DNA of 64,000 bases from Micromonospora rubida (GTDB lineage Bacteria; Actinomycetota; Actinomycetes; Mycobacteriales; Micromonosporaceae): the NCBI RefSeq assembly GCF_009908295.1, contig NZ_JAAALO010000005.1, positions 1-64,000 on the forward strand, read 5' to 3'. The notes under the pieces were generated by a model. It saw only the letters and a list, made by a program, of their open reading frames with translations, had not been told where the DNA came from and did no database searches. Position 1 is the stretch's first letter. Each line of letters starts with the position of its first letter. Shown piece after piece: positions 25,229 through 34,208 of this stretch. Made by a program: the position numbers and the translations under genes.

Positions 25229-25894
25229 CTAGTGGCGGTGCCCCGCGTGGTCGTGATCCTCGTCGTCGAGGTCGAGGAACGGGTGCTCGTCGAGGCGGCC
25301 CACCAGGCGGTCGTCGGCGGCGGGCTGGAACGGGCCAACCGCGTCCTCGTCGTCGAACGACTCCAGGTCGACCGGGTTGTCGACCTCGCTGACCATGACC
25401 ACGCCGTCGAGCGGTTCCAGCTCCGGGACGTCCAGCGCGCTGAGTGAGCCGTCGCCGCTCTGCAGCAGCTCCAGCACCGCCTCGCCGACGCCCTCGACGG
25501 GTGCCGGCTCCTCGTCCTCGGGCGTGCCCTCGCGACGGGCCGCCTCGGCGACCCTGATCAACGCGGCGACGCTGGGCACCCGGTAGTCGCGGCGCTGGCG
25601 CACCGAGACGACCCGGGAGTGCGGGTCGGTGGCCTCGACGCCCTCGGCGGCGCCGAAGCGCTCGTCGGCCTCGTCGGGGTCGATGGACTCCACGTCCCAG
25701 GGGGTGACCTCGCCGAACGCGTCGAGCAGCTGCTCGTCGTACGCGAAGGAGGCGTTGTTCAGGCCGACGTACGCCTGCCAGACGTCGTCGTCGTCGATGC
25801 GGCCCTGGGCGGACCGGACGGCGGCCAGGTGCACGCGGGCGGCGTCGATCACCCGCTCCAGGGCAGCGTCCAGCTCACCGTGCTGGTCGGTCAT
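25229..25894 (-). CDS. Conserved acidic hypothetical protein, 221 aa
   Basis: Acidic protein (MTDQHGELDAALERVIDAAR) with a helical N-terminal third, a basic patch VVSVRQRRDYRVPSVAALIR, a long Asp/Glu-rich C-terminal half and a His-rich tail (DEDHDHAGHRH) that may bind metal. Related proteins are sometimes labelled primosomal in this lineage, without evidence I can see. ATG 25894 has AAGGGA at good spacing. It lies 58 bp downstream of, and on the same strand as, the end of the M20 peptidase gene, so co-transcription is possible. Confidence 0.8.
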   Translation of the reverse strand: MTDQHGELDAALERVIDAARVHLAAVRSAQGRIDDDDVWQAYVGLNNASFAYDEQLLDAFGEVTPWDVESIDPDEADERFGAAEGVEATDPHSRVVSVRQRRDYRVPSVAALIRVAEAARREGTPEDEEPAPVEGVGEAVLELLQSGDGSLSALDVPELEPLDGVVMVSEVDNPVDLESFDDEDAVGPFQPAADDRLVGRLDEHPFLDLDDEDHDHAGHRH

Positions 25895-25952
25895 GTGCGT
25901 TCCCTTCACAATGGGGGATGTTCCGCGCCGAACGGTAGGGCGACGGACACGG

Positions 25953-27281
25953 TCAGCAACTCCGGAGGAACCGGTCGAGAACCCGCACGCCGAACTGTAG
26001 TCCGTCCACCGGGACCCGCTCGTCGATGCCGTGGAACAGTCCGGAGAAGTTGAGGTCGGCGGGCAGCCGAAGCGGCGCGAAGCCGAAGCAGCGGATGCCG
26101 AGTTGGGAGAAGGCCTTGGCGTCGGTGCCGCCGGAGAGCATGTACGGCACCGGCCGGGCACCCGGGTCCTCCGCGCGCAGGGCCACGGACATGGCGTCGA
26201 CCAGATCACCGTCGAAGGTGGTCTCCAGGGCGGGCTGCCGCTGGATGTACTCGATCACGATGTCCGGGCCGACCAGCTCGCGCAGCTGCTGCTCCAGCAG
26301 CTCGGACTGGCCCGGCAGGCTGCGGCAGTCGATGGTGGCGGTGGCCCGGCCGGGGATGACGTTGTCCTTGTAGCCCGCGGCGAACCGGGTCGGGTTGGCG
26401 GTGTTGCGGATCGTCGCACCGATGATGTTGGCGATCGGGCCGAGTTTGGCGATGGCGGTCTCCGGGTCCGCCGGGTCCAACTCGACGCCGAGCAGGTCGG
26501 AGACCTCCTCGAGGAACGCCCGCACGGTGTCGGTGACCACCACCGGGAAGCGGTGCCGGCCGATGCGGGCCACCGCCTCGGCGAGGGCGGTGACCGCGTT
26601 GTCGTCGTGCACCATCGAACCGTGGCCGGGCCGGCCCCTGGCGTGCAGCCGCAGCCAGTCGATGCCCTTCTCGGCCGTCTCGATCAGGTAGAGCCGCTGG
26701 GACTCGTCGATCGTGTACGAGAAGCCGCCGACCTCGCCGATCGCCTCGCTGCAACCGTCAAAGAGGCCACGGTGGTGCTCGGTGAGGAAGTGCGCGCCGT
26801 AGTCGCTGCCGGCCTCCTCGTCGGCGGTGAACGCCAGCACGATGTCGCGGGCCGGCCGGACGCCGGTGCGCTGCCAGTTCCGCACCACGGCCAGCACCAT
26901 GGCGTCGAAGTCCTTCATGTCGATCGCGCCGCGGCCCCACAGGTAGCCGTCGCGGATCTCCCCGGAGAACGGGTGCACCGACCATTCGTCGGGGTCGGCG
27001 GGCACCACGTCGAGGTGGCCGTGGACGAGCAGCGCGTCCCGGCCGGGGTCGGTGCCGGGGATGCGGGCGACGAGGTTGGCCCGGCCCGGGGCGGACTCGT
27101 GGATCACCGCGTCGACGCCGACCTCGGCCAGCTTCTCCGCGACGTACTCGGCCGCGGCGCGCTCCCCGACGCTGGTGGCGTTGTCCCCGGTGTTCGTGGT
27201 GTCGATGCGCAGCAGGTCACGGCAGAGGTCGACGACCTCGTCGGCAGGGTCGGGTCGGGCGGAAGCGGCGTCGCTCGTCAT
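25953..27281 (-). CDS. M20/M25/M40 family metallopeptidase
   Basis: 442-residue zinc-dependent amidohydrolase or dipeptidase. Metal-binding and catalytic residues: LLVHGHLDVVPAD (His and catalytic Asp), GRGAIDMKD (bridging Asp), AFTADEEAGSDYG (catalytic Glu-Glu), and the later FHGIDERVPV His. The dimerisation lid domain includes GRPGHGSMVH. ATG 27281 (MTSDAASARPDPADEVVDLC) is chosen because earlier codons are low-complexity. Substrate unknown, probably N-acyl amino acids or short peptides. Divergent from the hemerythrin-like gene. Confidence 0.93.
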   Translation of the reverse strand: MTSDAASARPDPADEVVDLCRDLLRIDTTNTGDNATSVGERAAAEYVAEKLAEVGVDAVIHESAPGRANLVARIPGTDPGRDALLVHGHLDVVPADPDEWSVHPFSGEIRDGYLWGRGAIDMKDFDAMVLAVVRNWQRTGVRPARDIVLAFTADEEAGSDYGAHFLTEHHRGLFDGCSEAIGEVGGFSYTIDESQRLYLIETAEKGIDWLRLHARGRPGHGSMVHDDNAVTALAEAVARIGRHRFPVVVTDTVRAFLEEVSDLLGVELDPADPETAIAKLGPIANIIGATIRNTANPTRFAAGYKDNVIPGRATATIDCRSLPGQSELLEQQLRELVGPDIVIEYIQRQPALETTFDGDLVDAMSVALRAEDPGARPVPYMLSGGTDAKAFSQLGIRCFGFAPLRLPADLNFSGLFHGIDERVPVDGLQFGVRVLDRFLRSC

Positions 27282-27439
27282 CGGCTCTTCATACCAGCAA
27301 CGGCCATCGGGCAGGTCGCCCGGCCGGCCCTCCGTTTCGTGCGGGCCCGTGCCGGGTACCGCCGGTCGCGTCCCGCACCGCCCATTGGGCCGCCCCGCCG
27401 CACCCGCCGGCCGCCGCACCCGCCATCGAGGAGGGCACC

Positions 27440-28090
27440 ATGACCGTCCCCCTGCCCCCGTTGCCGCCCGTACCCGAGGAGGGCTACCGGCCCAGCGGGC
27501 CCAGCCTGGTCGACATCGTCGACCGGGAGCACCAGCAGATGCTGGCCCTGGCCGACCGGGTCGGCAGCCCGGACCCGGGCCTGGAGCTCGGCGACCTGGT
27601 CCAGGTGCTCACCGCCATGGTCTCCCGGCACCTGTCGGCGGAGGAGCAGTACCTGTTCCCCACCGTGCGGGCCGCCCTGCCACAGGCCGGGGAGCTGGTC
27701 GACCGGGAGCTTGAGGCCGCCGGCGCGCTGCTGACCGCCCTGAAAGGGCTGGCCGGTCCGCCGGATCCCGCGCTGGCCGACGTGGCCGAGCGGGTGCGCC
27801 GGCACGTCGCCCGGGTCGCCGCACTGGTCAGCCCGCTGCGCGAGGTGGCCACGGACGTGGAGCTGATCCGGCTGGGCAACCGGTGGGAGATCGCCGAGGA
27901 GGCCGCGCCGACCCGGCCGCACCCGGGCACCCCGACGGCGCCGCCCTGGAACCGGATCGTCGAGCCGGCGGTGGGTGTGGTGGACAAGGTCCGCGACGCG
28001 GTGACCGGCAGGCCGACGTACCTGACGGATCTGGAGCCGGAAACGGGCCGGCCGGCGACCGCGTCGGAGGCGCCGCGACCGCCGGGCTGA
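27440..28090 (+). CDS. Hemerythrin/HHE-domain protein
   Basis: 216 residues. An HHE cation-binding four-helix domain occupies residues about 20-140: VDREHQQMLALAD gives the first His, VSRHLSAEEQYLFPTVR the HxxxE motif, and RRHVARVAALV the last His. The C-terminal part is Pro-rich and has an amphipathic segment (EPAVGVVDKVRDAVTGRPTY). It probably binds a di-iron centre for oxygen or redox sensing. ATG 27440 follows GAGGAGGG at seven bases. Confidence 0.88.
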   Translation: MTVPLPPLPPVPEEGYRPSGPSLVDIVDREHQQMLALADRVGSPDPGLELGDLVQVLTAMVSRHLSAEEQYLFPTVRAALPQAGELVDRELEAAGALLTALKGLAGPPDPALADVAERVRRHVARVAALVSPLREVATDVELIRLGNRWEIAEEAAPTRPHPGTPTAPPWNRIVEPAVGVVDKVRDAVTGRPTYLTDLEPETGRPATASEAPRPPG

Positions 28091-28181
28091 CCGATTACCG
28101 GACGGGCCAGCCCGGACATCGGTCAACTCCAACCCATCCAAGGCCTTCCATCGATCCCCCGAGTGGCCATACCGTCACCCT

Positions 28182-29195
28182 ATGAATCTGGAGCTGCGAC
28201 ACCTGCGGGTGGTCTGCGCCATCGCGGAGACGGGGAGCGTGACCAAGGCGGCATCCACGCTCGGCCTGGCCCAGCCGGCGCTCACCGCCCAGCTCCAACG
28301 CATCGAGCGGACCCTCGGCGGCCCACTGTTCGATCGGGACCGGCGGGGCGCTCGGCCCACCGCCCTCGGCGAGCTGGTGCTGTCCCGGGCCCGGGTCCTG
28401 CTGCCGGCCATGCAGGGCCTGCAGGACGAGGCGGCCCGGCTGGCCGGTGCCGACCCGACGCCCGCCCGGTACCGGTTCGGCGGGGTGAACAGCCCCATCC
28501 TCGGCCGCCTGGTGCACCGGCTCGCCGCCGCGTACCCCCAGGCGCAGATCACCACGTACGCCTCCTGGTCCGCCGACGAGCTGGCCCAGCTCGTCGGCGG
28601 CGGCCGGATGGACTACGCCCTGGTCGGGGTCTGCGGCGACTCGCTGCCACCGGCCGGGCACGGGCTGACCTGGCGGGAGGTGGCGATGGAGCCGGTGCAG
28701 GTGCTGCTGCCCGGGGGACACCCGATGATCGAACGGGACGAGGTGCGCCTGGTGGACCTGCGCGACGAGCAGTGGGTCGCCGCCCCCGGCGACGGCTGCT
28801 TCGGCGACTGCTTCGCCGCCGCCTGCGCCCGCGACGGCTTCACCCCCAGCAAGATGTACGAGGCCGACGTGCGCGGCTCCATCGACCTGGTGGAGGCCGG
28901 CGTGGCGGTGGCGCTGTGCCAGGCCACCTTCCGTCCCGTGCCCGGGCTGGTGACCCGCCGGCTGGCCGGGACGCCGCTGCGCTGGCGGTTGATGCTGGGC
29001 TGGCACCCGGACTCGGCCGGTGCGGGCTTCGCCGGCGAGGTGCTGGACACGGCGGTGTCGGCGTACACCGACTCGCTCGCCGCGCACCCGGACTACCTCG
29101 CCTGGCTGCTGCGGCACCCGGAGTTCGGGGTGCGCCGGCCCGCCCCGGCCGGCCCGGTGCCCGGTGGGGCGGGTTCCGGGGTGCGAACCGCCTGA
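28182..29195 (+). CDS. LysR family transcriptional regulator
   Basis: 337 residues. The N-terminal winged helix MNLELRHLRVVCAIAETGSV, TKAASTLGLAQPALTAQLQR is the LysR DNA-binding domain. Residues about 95-295 are the periplasmic-binding-like effector domain (AQITTYASWSADELAQLVGG, DYALVGVCGDSLPP). The C-terminus is Pro/Gly-rich. Target and effector are unknown, and no divergent metabolic gene is adjacent. The downstream small gene begins 20 bp later and may be co-transcribed. Confidence 0.93.
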   Translation: MNLELRHLRVVCAIAETGSVTKAASTLGLAQPALTAQLQRIERTLGGPLFDRDRRGARPTALGELVLSRARVLLPAMQGLQDEAARLAGADPTPARYRFGGVNSPILGRLVHRLAAAYPQAQITTYASWSADELAQLVGGGRMDYALVGVCGDSLPPAGHGLTWREVAMEPVQVLLPGGHPMIERDEVRLVDLRDEQWVAAPGDGCFGDCFAAACARDGFTPSKMYEADVRGSIDLVEAGVAVALCQATFRPVPGLVTRRLAGTPLRWRLMLGWHPDSAGAGFAGEVLDTAVSAYTDSLAAHPDYLAWLLRHPEFGVRRPAPAGPVPGGAGSGVRTA

Positions 29196-29215
29196 CGGTG
29201 GGTAATTGGGGCGAC

Positions 29216-29452
29216 ATGACCGATCTCTACCCCACCGCCGACGACCGGGAGACGCTGTGGGCGGCCGCCGCCGCGCACACCGCCGCCTCCCGGGACGTGG
29301 AGGCGTTCCTGCGCCGCCTGCCCGTGGTCCCCGACCCCGCCGACATCACCGAGTACGCGACCCTGCTCAGCCGGGAGGAACGGGCGCGCGGCGAGCGCCA
29401 GTCCGCCGCGGACGCCGCCGGGCTGCAGATCGGCAGCATGGAATCGGAGTGA
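29216..29452 (+). CDS. Hypothetical protein, 78 aa
   Basis: Small helical protein (MTDLYPTADDRETLWAAAAA through RRLPVVPDPADITEYATLL and a charged tail). No family recognised. Codon use fits the neighbours. It starts 20 bp after lysR and is followed by a very strong hairpin, so it is probably the last gene of a two-gene unit. Confidence 0.65.
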   Translation: MTDLYPTADDRETLWAAAAAHTAASRDVEAFLRRLPVVPDPADITEYATLLSREERARGERQSAADAAGLQIGSMESE

Positions 29453-29457
29453 CCGCC

Positions 29458-29510
29458 GCCCGGCCACCGGTTCCCGCGTGCGGCCGGCACGCGGGAACCG
29501 GTGGCCGGGC
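29458..29510. terminator. Very long perfect hairpin
   Basis: Twenty-four-bp perfect arms starting GCCCGGCCACCGGTTCCCGC enclose a short loop of about five bases, starting 5 bp after the stop of the small gene. Far longer than a typical terminator stem. It probably serves both strands. Confidence 0.8.
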
Positions 29511-29637
29511 GCGGGCGAAACGTCGAACGGCCCGCACGGGCCCCGTGAGTGGGCCCGCGCGGGCGTCATGAGCCGGTGAGCGGGCCCGCGCGCCGTCACG
29601 GGCCGGTGAGCAGCCGATGGCGGGCCGGCGGGTGGCG

Positions 29638-29988
29638 TCAGCGTTCCACGAGGATGTCGTGGCCGAGGTCGAGCAGGGAGTGCCGCCACTCGTCGTCGCT
29701 GGTGCCGCCCTTCGGTCGGGCCTCGGTCAGCGCCCGGATCCGGTCGATGGCGTCCCGCATCACCTCGATGTCCTCCGGGGTCAGGTCGACCTTGCGCTTG
29801 CGCAGCACCGCGAGGATCTGCCGGCCCGGCTCGGGCAGGTCGAGGGAGGGGTCCGGCCCGAACGAATCCTCGCCGGAGCCTCGGGTCAGCAGCCAGCTGC
29901 GCAGCCGCTCGGAGGTGACGTTCACCTCGGCGTGGAAGTCCTCCCAGAGCACCTCGACCTCGGGATCGAGTCGCGCCTCGCGTACCAT
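29638..29988 (-). CDS. DUF3140 family protein
   Basis: About 116 residues. The segment VLWEDFHAEVNVTSERLRSW, followed by an acidic loop and RQILAVLRKRKVDLTPEDIE with VMRDAIDRI, matches the DUF3140 pattern as I remember it. It is a small helical actinobacterial family sometimes described as DNA-binding. ATG 29988 overlaps the stop of the preceding small gene (TGATG), so it is the third member of an operon headed by the ClpC-like unfoldase. Confidence 0.75.
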   Translation of the reverse strand: MVREARLDPEVEVLWEDFHAEVNVTSERLRSWLLTRGSGEDSFGPDPSLDLPEPGRQILAVLRKRKVDLTPEDIEVMRDAIDRIRALTEARPKGGTSDDEWRHSLLDLGHDILVER

Positions 29989-30158
29989 CACGCCTCCTCT
30001 GCGGGCGGCGGCCCGGACGGTTCCGGTTCGCCGGTGTGGGAATGCAGGCCCTCCGGCGGCACCCGCACCCGGGTGGGGTTGGCCGTCGGGGGGGCCAGGA
30101 TCGGTTCGGCCCGTTCGTCGTCTGGGTTCTCCTCGCCGCTCTCCTCGGGTTCGGTCAT
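29988..30158 (-). CDS. Small acidic Pro-rich protein between the ClpC-like and DUF3140 genes
   Basis: 56 residues from ATG 30158 (MTEPEESGEENPDDERAEPI), or 63 from GTG 30179, which overlaps the unfoldase stop. GGAGG six bases before the ATG favours the shorter form. Composition (Glu, Pro, Asp) suggests disorder. It could be an adaptor or merely a linker ORF. Overlaps at both ends indicate translational coupling. Confidence 0.6.
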   Translation of the reverse strand: MTEPEESGEENPDDERAEPILAPPTANPTRVRVPPEGLHSHTGEPEPSGPPPAEEA

Positions 30159-30175
30159 CTCCGCCCTCCGCCCGC

Positions 30176-32731
30176 TCACCGTGGGTGGGACGTGGTGGCC
30201 GAGGAGTAGTCCCGGTCGCCGGCGGCCACGTCGAAGGCGAGCGCGTCGTCGCGGGCGTCCACGGTCACCCGCTGCCCCGGCGAGATCGCGTTCTCCAGCA
30301 GCATCCGCGACATCCGGTTGTCCACCTCGCGCTGGATCACCCGCCGCAGCGGGCGGGCGCCGAACTCCGGCTGGTAGCCGCGCTCGGCGATCCAGTCGAT
30401 CCCGGCGAGGGTGAAGTCCACCCCGATGTCCTGGGCGTGCAGCCGGCGCCGGGTCTCCTCCAGCATCAGCTCGGTGATCTGGCGCAGTTGCTGCTGCTCC
30501 AGCCGCTGGAAGATGATCACCTCGTCGATCCGGTTCAGGAACTCGGGGCGGAAGTTCTCCTTGAGCCGGCGCATCAGCCGCTCGCGCAGCTCGTCGTTCT
30601 CCCCGGCCTCGCCGCCCGCACCGGTGTCGAAGCCGACCGCGCGCTGACTGCCGGTGATCAGCTCCGAGCCCAGGTTGCTGGTCATGATCAGGACGGTGTT
30701 CTTGAAGTTCACCGTCCGGCCCTGGCTGTCGGTGAGCCGGCCGTCGTCGAGCACCTGGAGCAGGATGTTGAACACGTCGGGGTGGGCCTTCTCGATCTCG
30801 TCGAGCAGCACCACCGCGTACGGGCGGCGGCGCACCGCCTCGGTGAGCTGGCCGGCCTCCTCGTACCCGACGTAGCCGGGGGGAGCGCCGACCAGCCGGG
30901 CGACGGTGTGCCGTTCCTGGAACTCGCTCATGTCCAGCCGGACCATCCGGTCGGCCTCGCCGAACAGCGACTCGGCCAGGGCCCGGGCCAGCTCGGTCTT
31001 GCCGACGCCGGTGGGGCCGAGGAACAGGAAGCTGCCCATCGGCCGGTTCGGGTCGGCCAGCCCGGTCCGCGACCGGCGCACCGCCTCGGCGACCGCGCCG
31101 ACCGCGTCGTCCTGGCCCACGATCTTCTCGTGTAGGTGCCCCTCCAGCCGCAGCAGCCGGTCCCGTTCCTCCTCGGTGAGCTGGGCGACGGGGATGCCGG
31201 TGGCCCGGGAGACCACCTCGGCGATCTCCTCCGGGCCGACGGCCGGCACCTGGGAGCCGTCGCCCTCGTCGCCCTTGGCCCGGCGGATCTGCGCCTCCAG
31301 TTCGGCGAGCTGGTCGCGCAGGGCGGAGGCCCGCTCGTACTGCTCGTCGGCGACCGCCTGCTCCTTGTCCCGGCGCACCTCGTCGAGCTGCTGCTCCAGC
31401 TCGCGCACGTCCGAGGCGGGGGTACGGGTGCGCAGCCGGACCCGGGCGCCGGCCTGGTCGATCAGGTCGATCGCCTTGTCCGGCAGGTACCGGTCGGTGA
31501 CGTACCGGTCGGACATCTCGGCGGCGGCGACCAGCGCCTCGTCGGTGAACCGCACCTGGTGGTGGGCCTCGTAGCGGTCGCGCAGGCCGCGCAGGATGGC
31601 CACGGTGTCCTCAACGGTGGGCTCGGGCACCAGCACGGGCTGGAACCGGCGGGCCAGCGCGGCGTCCTTCTCGATGGTGCGTCGGTGCTCGTCCAGGGTG
31701 GTCGCGCCGATCACCCGCAGCTCGCCGCGGGCCAGCGCCGGCTTGAGCATGTTGGACGCGTCCATGCCGCCCTCGCTGCCCGCCCCGCCGGCGCCGACCA
31801 GGGTGTGGATCTCGTCCAGGAAGATGATCAGCTCGTCGCGGTGGGCGCGGATCTCGTCGATGACCTTCTTCAGCCGCTCCTCGAAGTCGCCCCGGTAGCG
31901 GGTGCCGGCCACCAGGCCGGCGAGGTCGAGCTGCACCACCCGCTTGCCGAGCAGGGTCTGCGGCACGTCACCGTCACAGATCCGCTCGGCCAGCCCCTCC
32001 ACGATCGCGGTCTTGCCGACGCCGGCCTCGCCGATCAGCACCGGGTTGTTCTTGGTACGCCGGGAGAGGATCTCCACGGCCTGCTCGATCTCGGCGGATC
32101 GCCCGATCACCGGGTCGATCTGGTCGTTGCGGGCCAGTTCGGTGAGGTCCTGGCCGTACTGGTCGAGGGTCGGCGTGCCCCGGTCGGGCTTCGGGCCGGC
32201 CATCGGACCGCGCTCGGCGCTGGCCGCCTGGAGCGACTCGGGCTGGATCCGGCCGGCGGCGAGCATCCGGCCGGCCGGGGACTCCGGGTTCAGCGGGAGG
32301 GCCATCAGGATGTGTTCGGGGCCGATGTAGTTGGCGCCCATCGCGCGGGAGAGCTGGTGGGCGTCGAGCAGGGCCCGCTTGGCTGCCGGGGTGAGCGACA
32401 GGTTCGGTGGCACCTCGCCCCGGGGCGCCCCGTCACCGCGCCCGCCCAGGGCGTTGACCATGGCGTCGGGGTCCGCGCCGGCGCGGCGGACCAGATCGCG
32501 CAGCGGCTCCCGCTGCAACGCCGCCCAGAGCAGGTGATCGGTGTCCAGGTCGTTGCTGTGCCGCTGGGCGGCCCGGCGGGCCGCGTCGGCGAGCATCTCC
32601 CGCGCGTCGGCGGTCATCAGCCGGGTGATGTCGACCCGGTGCGCCGGCCGGCGTCCCGCCTCGCCCCGGCCGAAGTACCGGGCCAGGAACTCGTCCCACG
32701 GGTCGGAGCCGAAGTCGCCGGTTCCCGTCAT
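30176..32731 (-). CDS. ClpC-like ATP-dependent Clp protease ATP-binding subunit
   Basis: About 851-residue Hsp100 unfoldase, soluble, predicted to feed substrates to ClpP or remodel proteins. An N-terminal Clp_N double repeat (residues about 35-170) precedes AAA domain 1 with GEAGVGKT and LIIFLDEIH. A UVR-type coiled segment (DKEQAVADEQYERASALRDQ) sits in place of the long ClpB middle domain. AAA domain 2 has GPTGVGKT and VVLLDEIEKAH. This makes it ClpC-like rather than ClpB. It is probably a second paralogue, because the N-terminus (GSDPWDEFLARYFG) differs from housekeeping ClpC1. ATG 32731 has GGAGG. Confidence 0.93.
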   Translation of the reverse strand: MTGTGDFGSDPWDEFLARYFGRGEAGRRPAHRVDITRLMTADAREMLADAARRAAQRHSNDLDTDHLLWAALQREPLRDLVRRAGADPDAMVNALGGRGDGAPRGEVPPNLSLTPAAKRALLDAHQLSRAMGANYIGPEHILMALPLNPESPAGRMLAAGRIQPESLQAASAERGPMAGPKPDRGTPTLDQYGQDLTELARNDQIDPVIGRSAEIEQAVEILSRRTKNNPVLIGEAGVGKTAIVEGLAERICDGDVPQTLLGKRVVQLDLAGLVAGTRYRGDFEERLKKVIDEIRAHRDELIIFLDEIHTLVGAGGAGSEGGMDASNMLKPALARGELRVIGATTLDEHRRTIEKDAALARRFQPVLVPEPTVEDTVAILRGLRDRYEAHHQVRFTDEALVAAAEMSDRYVTDRYLPDKAIDLIDQAGARVRLRTRTPASDVRELEQQLDEVRRDKEQAVADEQYERASALRDQLAELEAQIRRAKGDEGDGSQVPAVGPEEIAEVVSRATGIPVAQLTEEERDRLLRLEGHLHEKIVGQDDAVGAVAEAVRRSRTGLADPNRPMGSFLFLGPTGVGKTELARALAESLFGEADRMVRLDMSEFQERHTVARLVGAPPGYVGYEEAGQLTEAVRRRPYAVVLLDEIEKAHPDVFNILLQVLDDGRLTDSQGRTVNFKNTVLIMTSNLGSELITGSQRAVGFDTGAGGEAGENDELRERLMRRLKENFRPEFLNRIDEVIIFQRLEQQQLRQITELMLEETRRRLHAQDIGVDFTLAGIDWIAERGYQPEFGARPLRRVIQREVDNRMSRMLLENAISPGQRVTVDARDDALAFDVAAGDRDYSSATTSHPR

Positions 32732-32843
32732 GTCTTTCCTCCCGCGGTCGGACGCGCTCGCCGGTGCAGAATCCGCCGGCACGGACGGCGGTGGCTACCC
32801 GGCGGCCGGCGCGACAAACGCCCCCGGATGGCAGGCTGGGCGC

Positions 32844-33227
32844 ATGGATACGAGGCCGCTGCTGATCGTGGACGCCGCCAACGTCGTGGGGTCCCGTCCC
32901 GACGGCTGGTGGCGGGACCGGGCCGGCGCCGCCGCCCGGCTGCGCGACGCCCTGACCCCGGTGGCCGAGGTCGGCCTGCCGCCGCTGCTGCCCGGGCCCG
33001 CGGAGGTGGTGCTGGTGGTGGAGGGCGCGGCGCGGGGGGTGCCGACGGTGCCCGGCGTGCGGGTGGTGGCCGCGCCGGGCTCGGGCGACGACGCCATCGT
33101 CGAGCTGGTCGGCGCCGCCGCGGACCGCCGCAGGCTGGTGGTCACCGCCGACCGGGAGCTGCGCGGCCGGGTGGGTGCCCTCGGCGCGGAGGTGCAGGGC
33201 CCACGCTGGCTGCGCGGCGGGGCCTGA
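32844..33227 (+). CDS. NYN/PIN-like domain protein
   Basis: 127 residues starting MDTRPLLIVDAANVVGSRPD. Asp residues in IVDAANVVG, the central VEVVLVVEGAARG-like strand, GSGDDAIVELV and LVVTADRELRGRV are arranged as in NYN or PIN-like metal-dependent nuclease folds. Homologues are often annotated as NTP pyrophosphohydrolase without support I can see. Divergent from the ClpC-like operon with a 112-bp spacer. Confidence 0.7.
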   Translation: MDTRPLLIVDAANVVGSRPDGWWRDRAGAAARLRDALTPVAEVGLPPLLPGPAEVVLVVEGAARGVPTVPGVRVVAAPGSGDDAIVELVGAAADRRRLVVTADRELRGRVGALGAEVQGPRWLRGGA

Positions 33228-33447
33228 CGGCTCGGCGTTGGGCCGGGTTTCTCCCTCCCAACAGCTCTACCTCACTCAGGCCCGCCCGGCACACGGGATT
33301 TGACATGGTCTCGGTATCGCCGGTCCCGCGCTGTTCCCTCACTCAGGAGGTCGCCGCCAGGGCGCGCCCCATGCCGCCCCGTGCGCCGGGCAATCGGGTG
33401 GCGGCCGGACGATTGCCTGCCGCATCCGGTCGGGACCTGCCTGTCGA

Positions 33448-33513
33448 CCCTTTGGAGCTGCCCCGTTTACGCGCCCACTCCATCGGTAGCACAAACGGGG
33501 CAGCTCCAAAGGG
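33448..33513. repeat. Dispersed palindromic element, family 2, copy a
   Basis: Perfect 21-bp arms (CCCTTTGGAGCTGCCCCGTT plus T, and its complement) flank a 24-bp loop. The loop, read on the other strand, starts GTGCTACCGATGGAG and matches the loop at 45715-45741, so both copies descend from one element. No gene is seen in 33228-33616. Confidence 0.8.
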
Positions 33514-33616
33514 GCCGACGGAGGGTGGACCGACCCGGCAGGGGCCGACCCGGCGAAGACCGAAATAATCTTGAGGTCTCCGTCGGACCGCGGAGGGCCA
33601 GGTCGGTGAGAGCAAC

Positions 33617-33780
33617 GGACGCTGCGCGCCGGGCTTGACGGATGCGGAGTTCGATCGCATCGAGCGGACGTACGGCTTCGAGTTCGCCGACGATCATCGG
33701 GCGTTCCGCGCGGCAGGGCTGACCGCCTGGCGCCGAGGCCACGGGGACCAAACGCCGCCACCGGTCCGGTTGATGGGACT
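33617..33780 (+). pseudogene. SMI1/KNR4-type immunity domain fragment
   Basis: The frame without a proper start reads GLTDAEFDRIERTYGFEFAD then DHRAFRAAGL, the beginning of an SMI1/KNR4 (SUKH) domain. It then degenerates into Arg/Pro-rich sequence. SUKH proteins are usually immunity proteins of contact-dependent toxins. Here only about 45 recognisable residues remain, so it is a remnant. Confidence 0.5.
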
Positions 33781-33880
33781 GGGCGACCCACGGAGGGGAC
33801 TGCTGCCGACCCGCCGAGCGAACTTCCCGCACGTCAGGGCGGTAAGCGGACCGACGGGCAGCAACACTGACAGGGCGGTT

Positions 33881-33910
33881 GTTCTCTCCCCGACGGGGAT
33901 GGGTTGTAAT
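33881..33910 (+). promoter_or_regulatory. Candidate promoter of the FtsK-type operon
   Basis: GTTCTC (33881-33886) and TGTAAT (33905-33910) are separated by 18 bases, and the start codon of the first gene follows 30 bases on. The -10 resemblance is fair and the -35 weak. Confidence 0.3.
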
Positions 33911-33939
33911 GGAGATCTCCCCGCCCCCAGGAGGTCCAC

Positions 33940-34200
33940 GTGGCGAGCGTCGCCGAGCTGAAGGCAGCCATCGATGTCGCCCTCCAACAGATCGGTGACG
34001 GGCAGAGCGCCGTGCAGGCCGCCGGCGAGAAGCTCGCCGAGGCGCAGCAGACCCTGGCCGGGGCCCTGGAGGGCAGCGGGCACGAGACCGTCGAGGCGGC
34101 GCAGGCCTCGCTGACGCAGGCCAGCCAGGAGCTGGAGGAGTGCCTCGCGGCGACCCTCGTCGCGGTGGAGCAGGCACAGCTCTACGTCTCGACCCTGTAG
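33940..34200 (+). CDS. DUF6244-like small helical protein
   Basis: 86 residues, almost wholly helical: MASVAELKAAIDVALQQIGD, a GSGHE turn near residue 46, then a second helix ending in VEQAQLYVSTL. I associate this with DUF6244. It also resembles WXG100-type helical hairpins in size and shape but lacks the WxG motif. GTG 33940 is preceded by AGGAGG at five bases. First gene of a four-gene operon with an FtsK-like ATPase, suggesting it is a substrate or scaffold. The role is an inference. Confidence 0.75.
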   Translation: MASVAELKAAIDVALQQIGDGQSAVQAAGEKLAEAQQTLAGALEGSGHETVEAAQASLTQASQELEECLAATLVAVEQAQLYVSTL

Positions 34201-34208
34201 GGGCAGGC

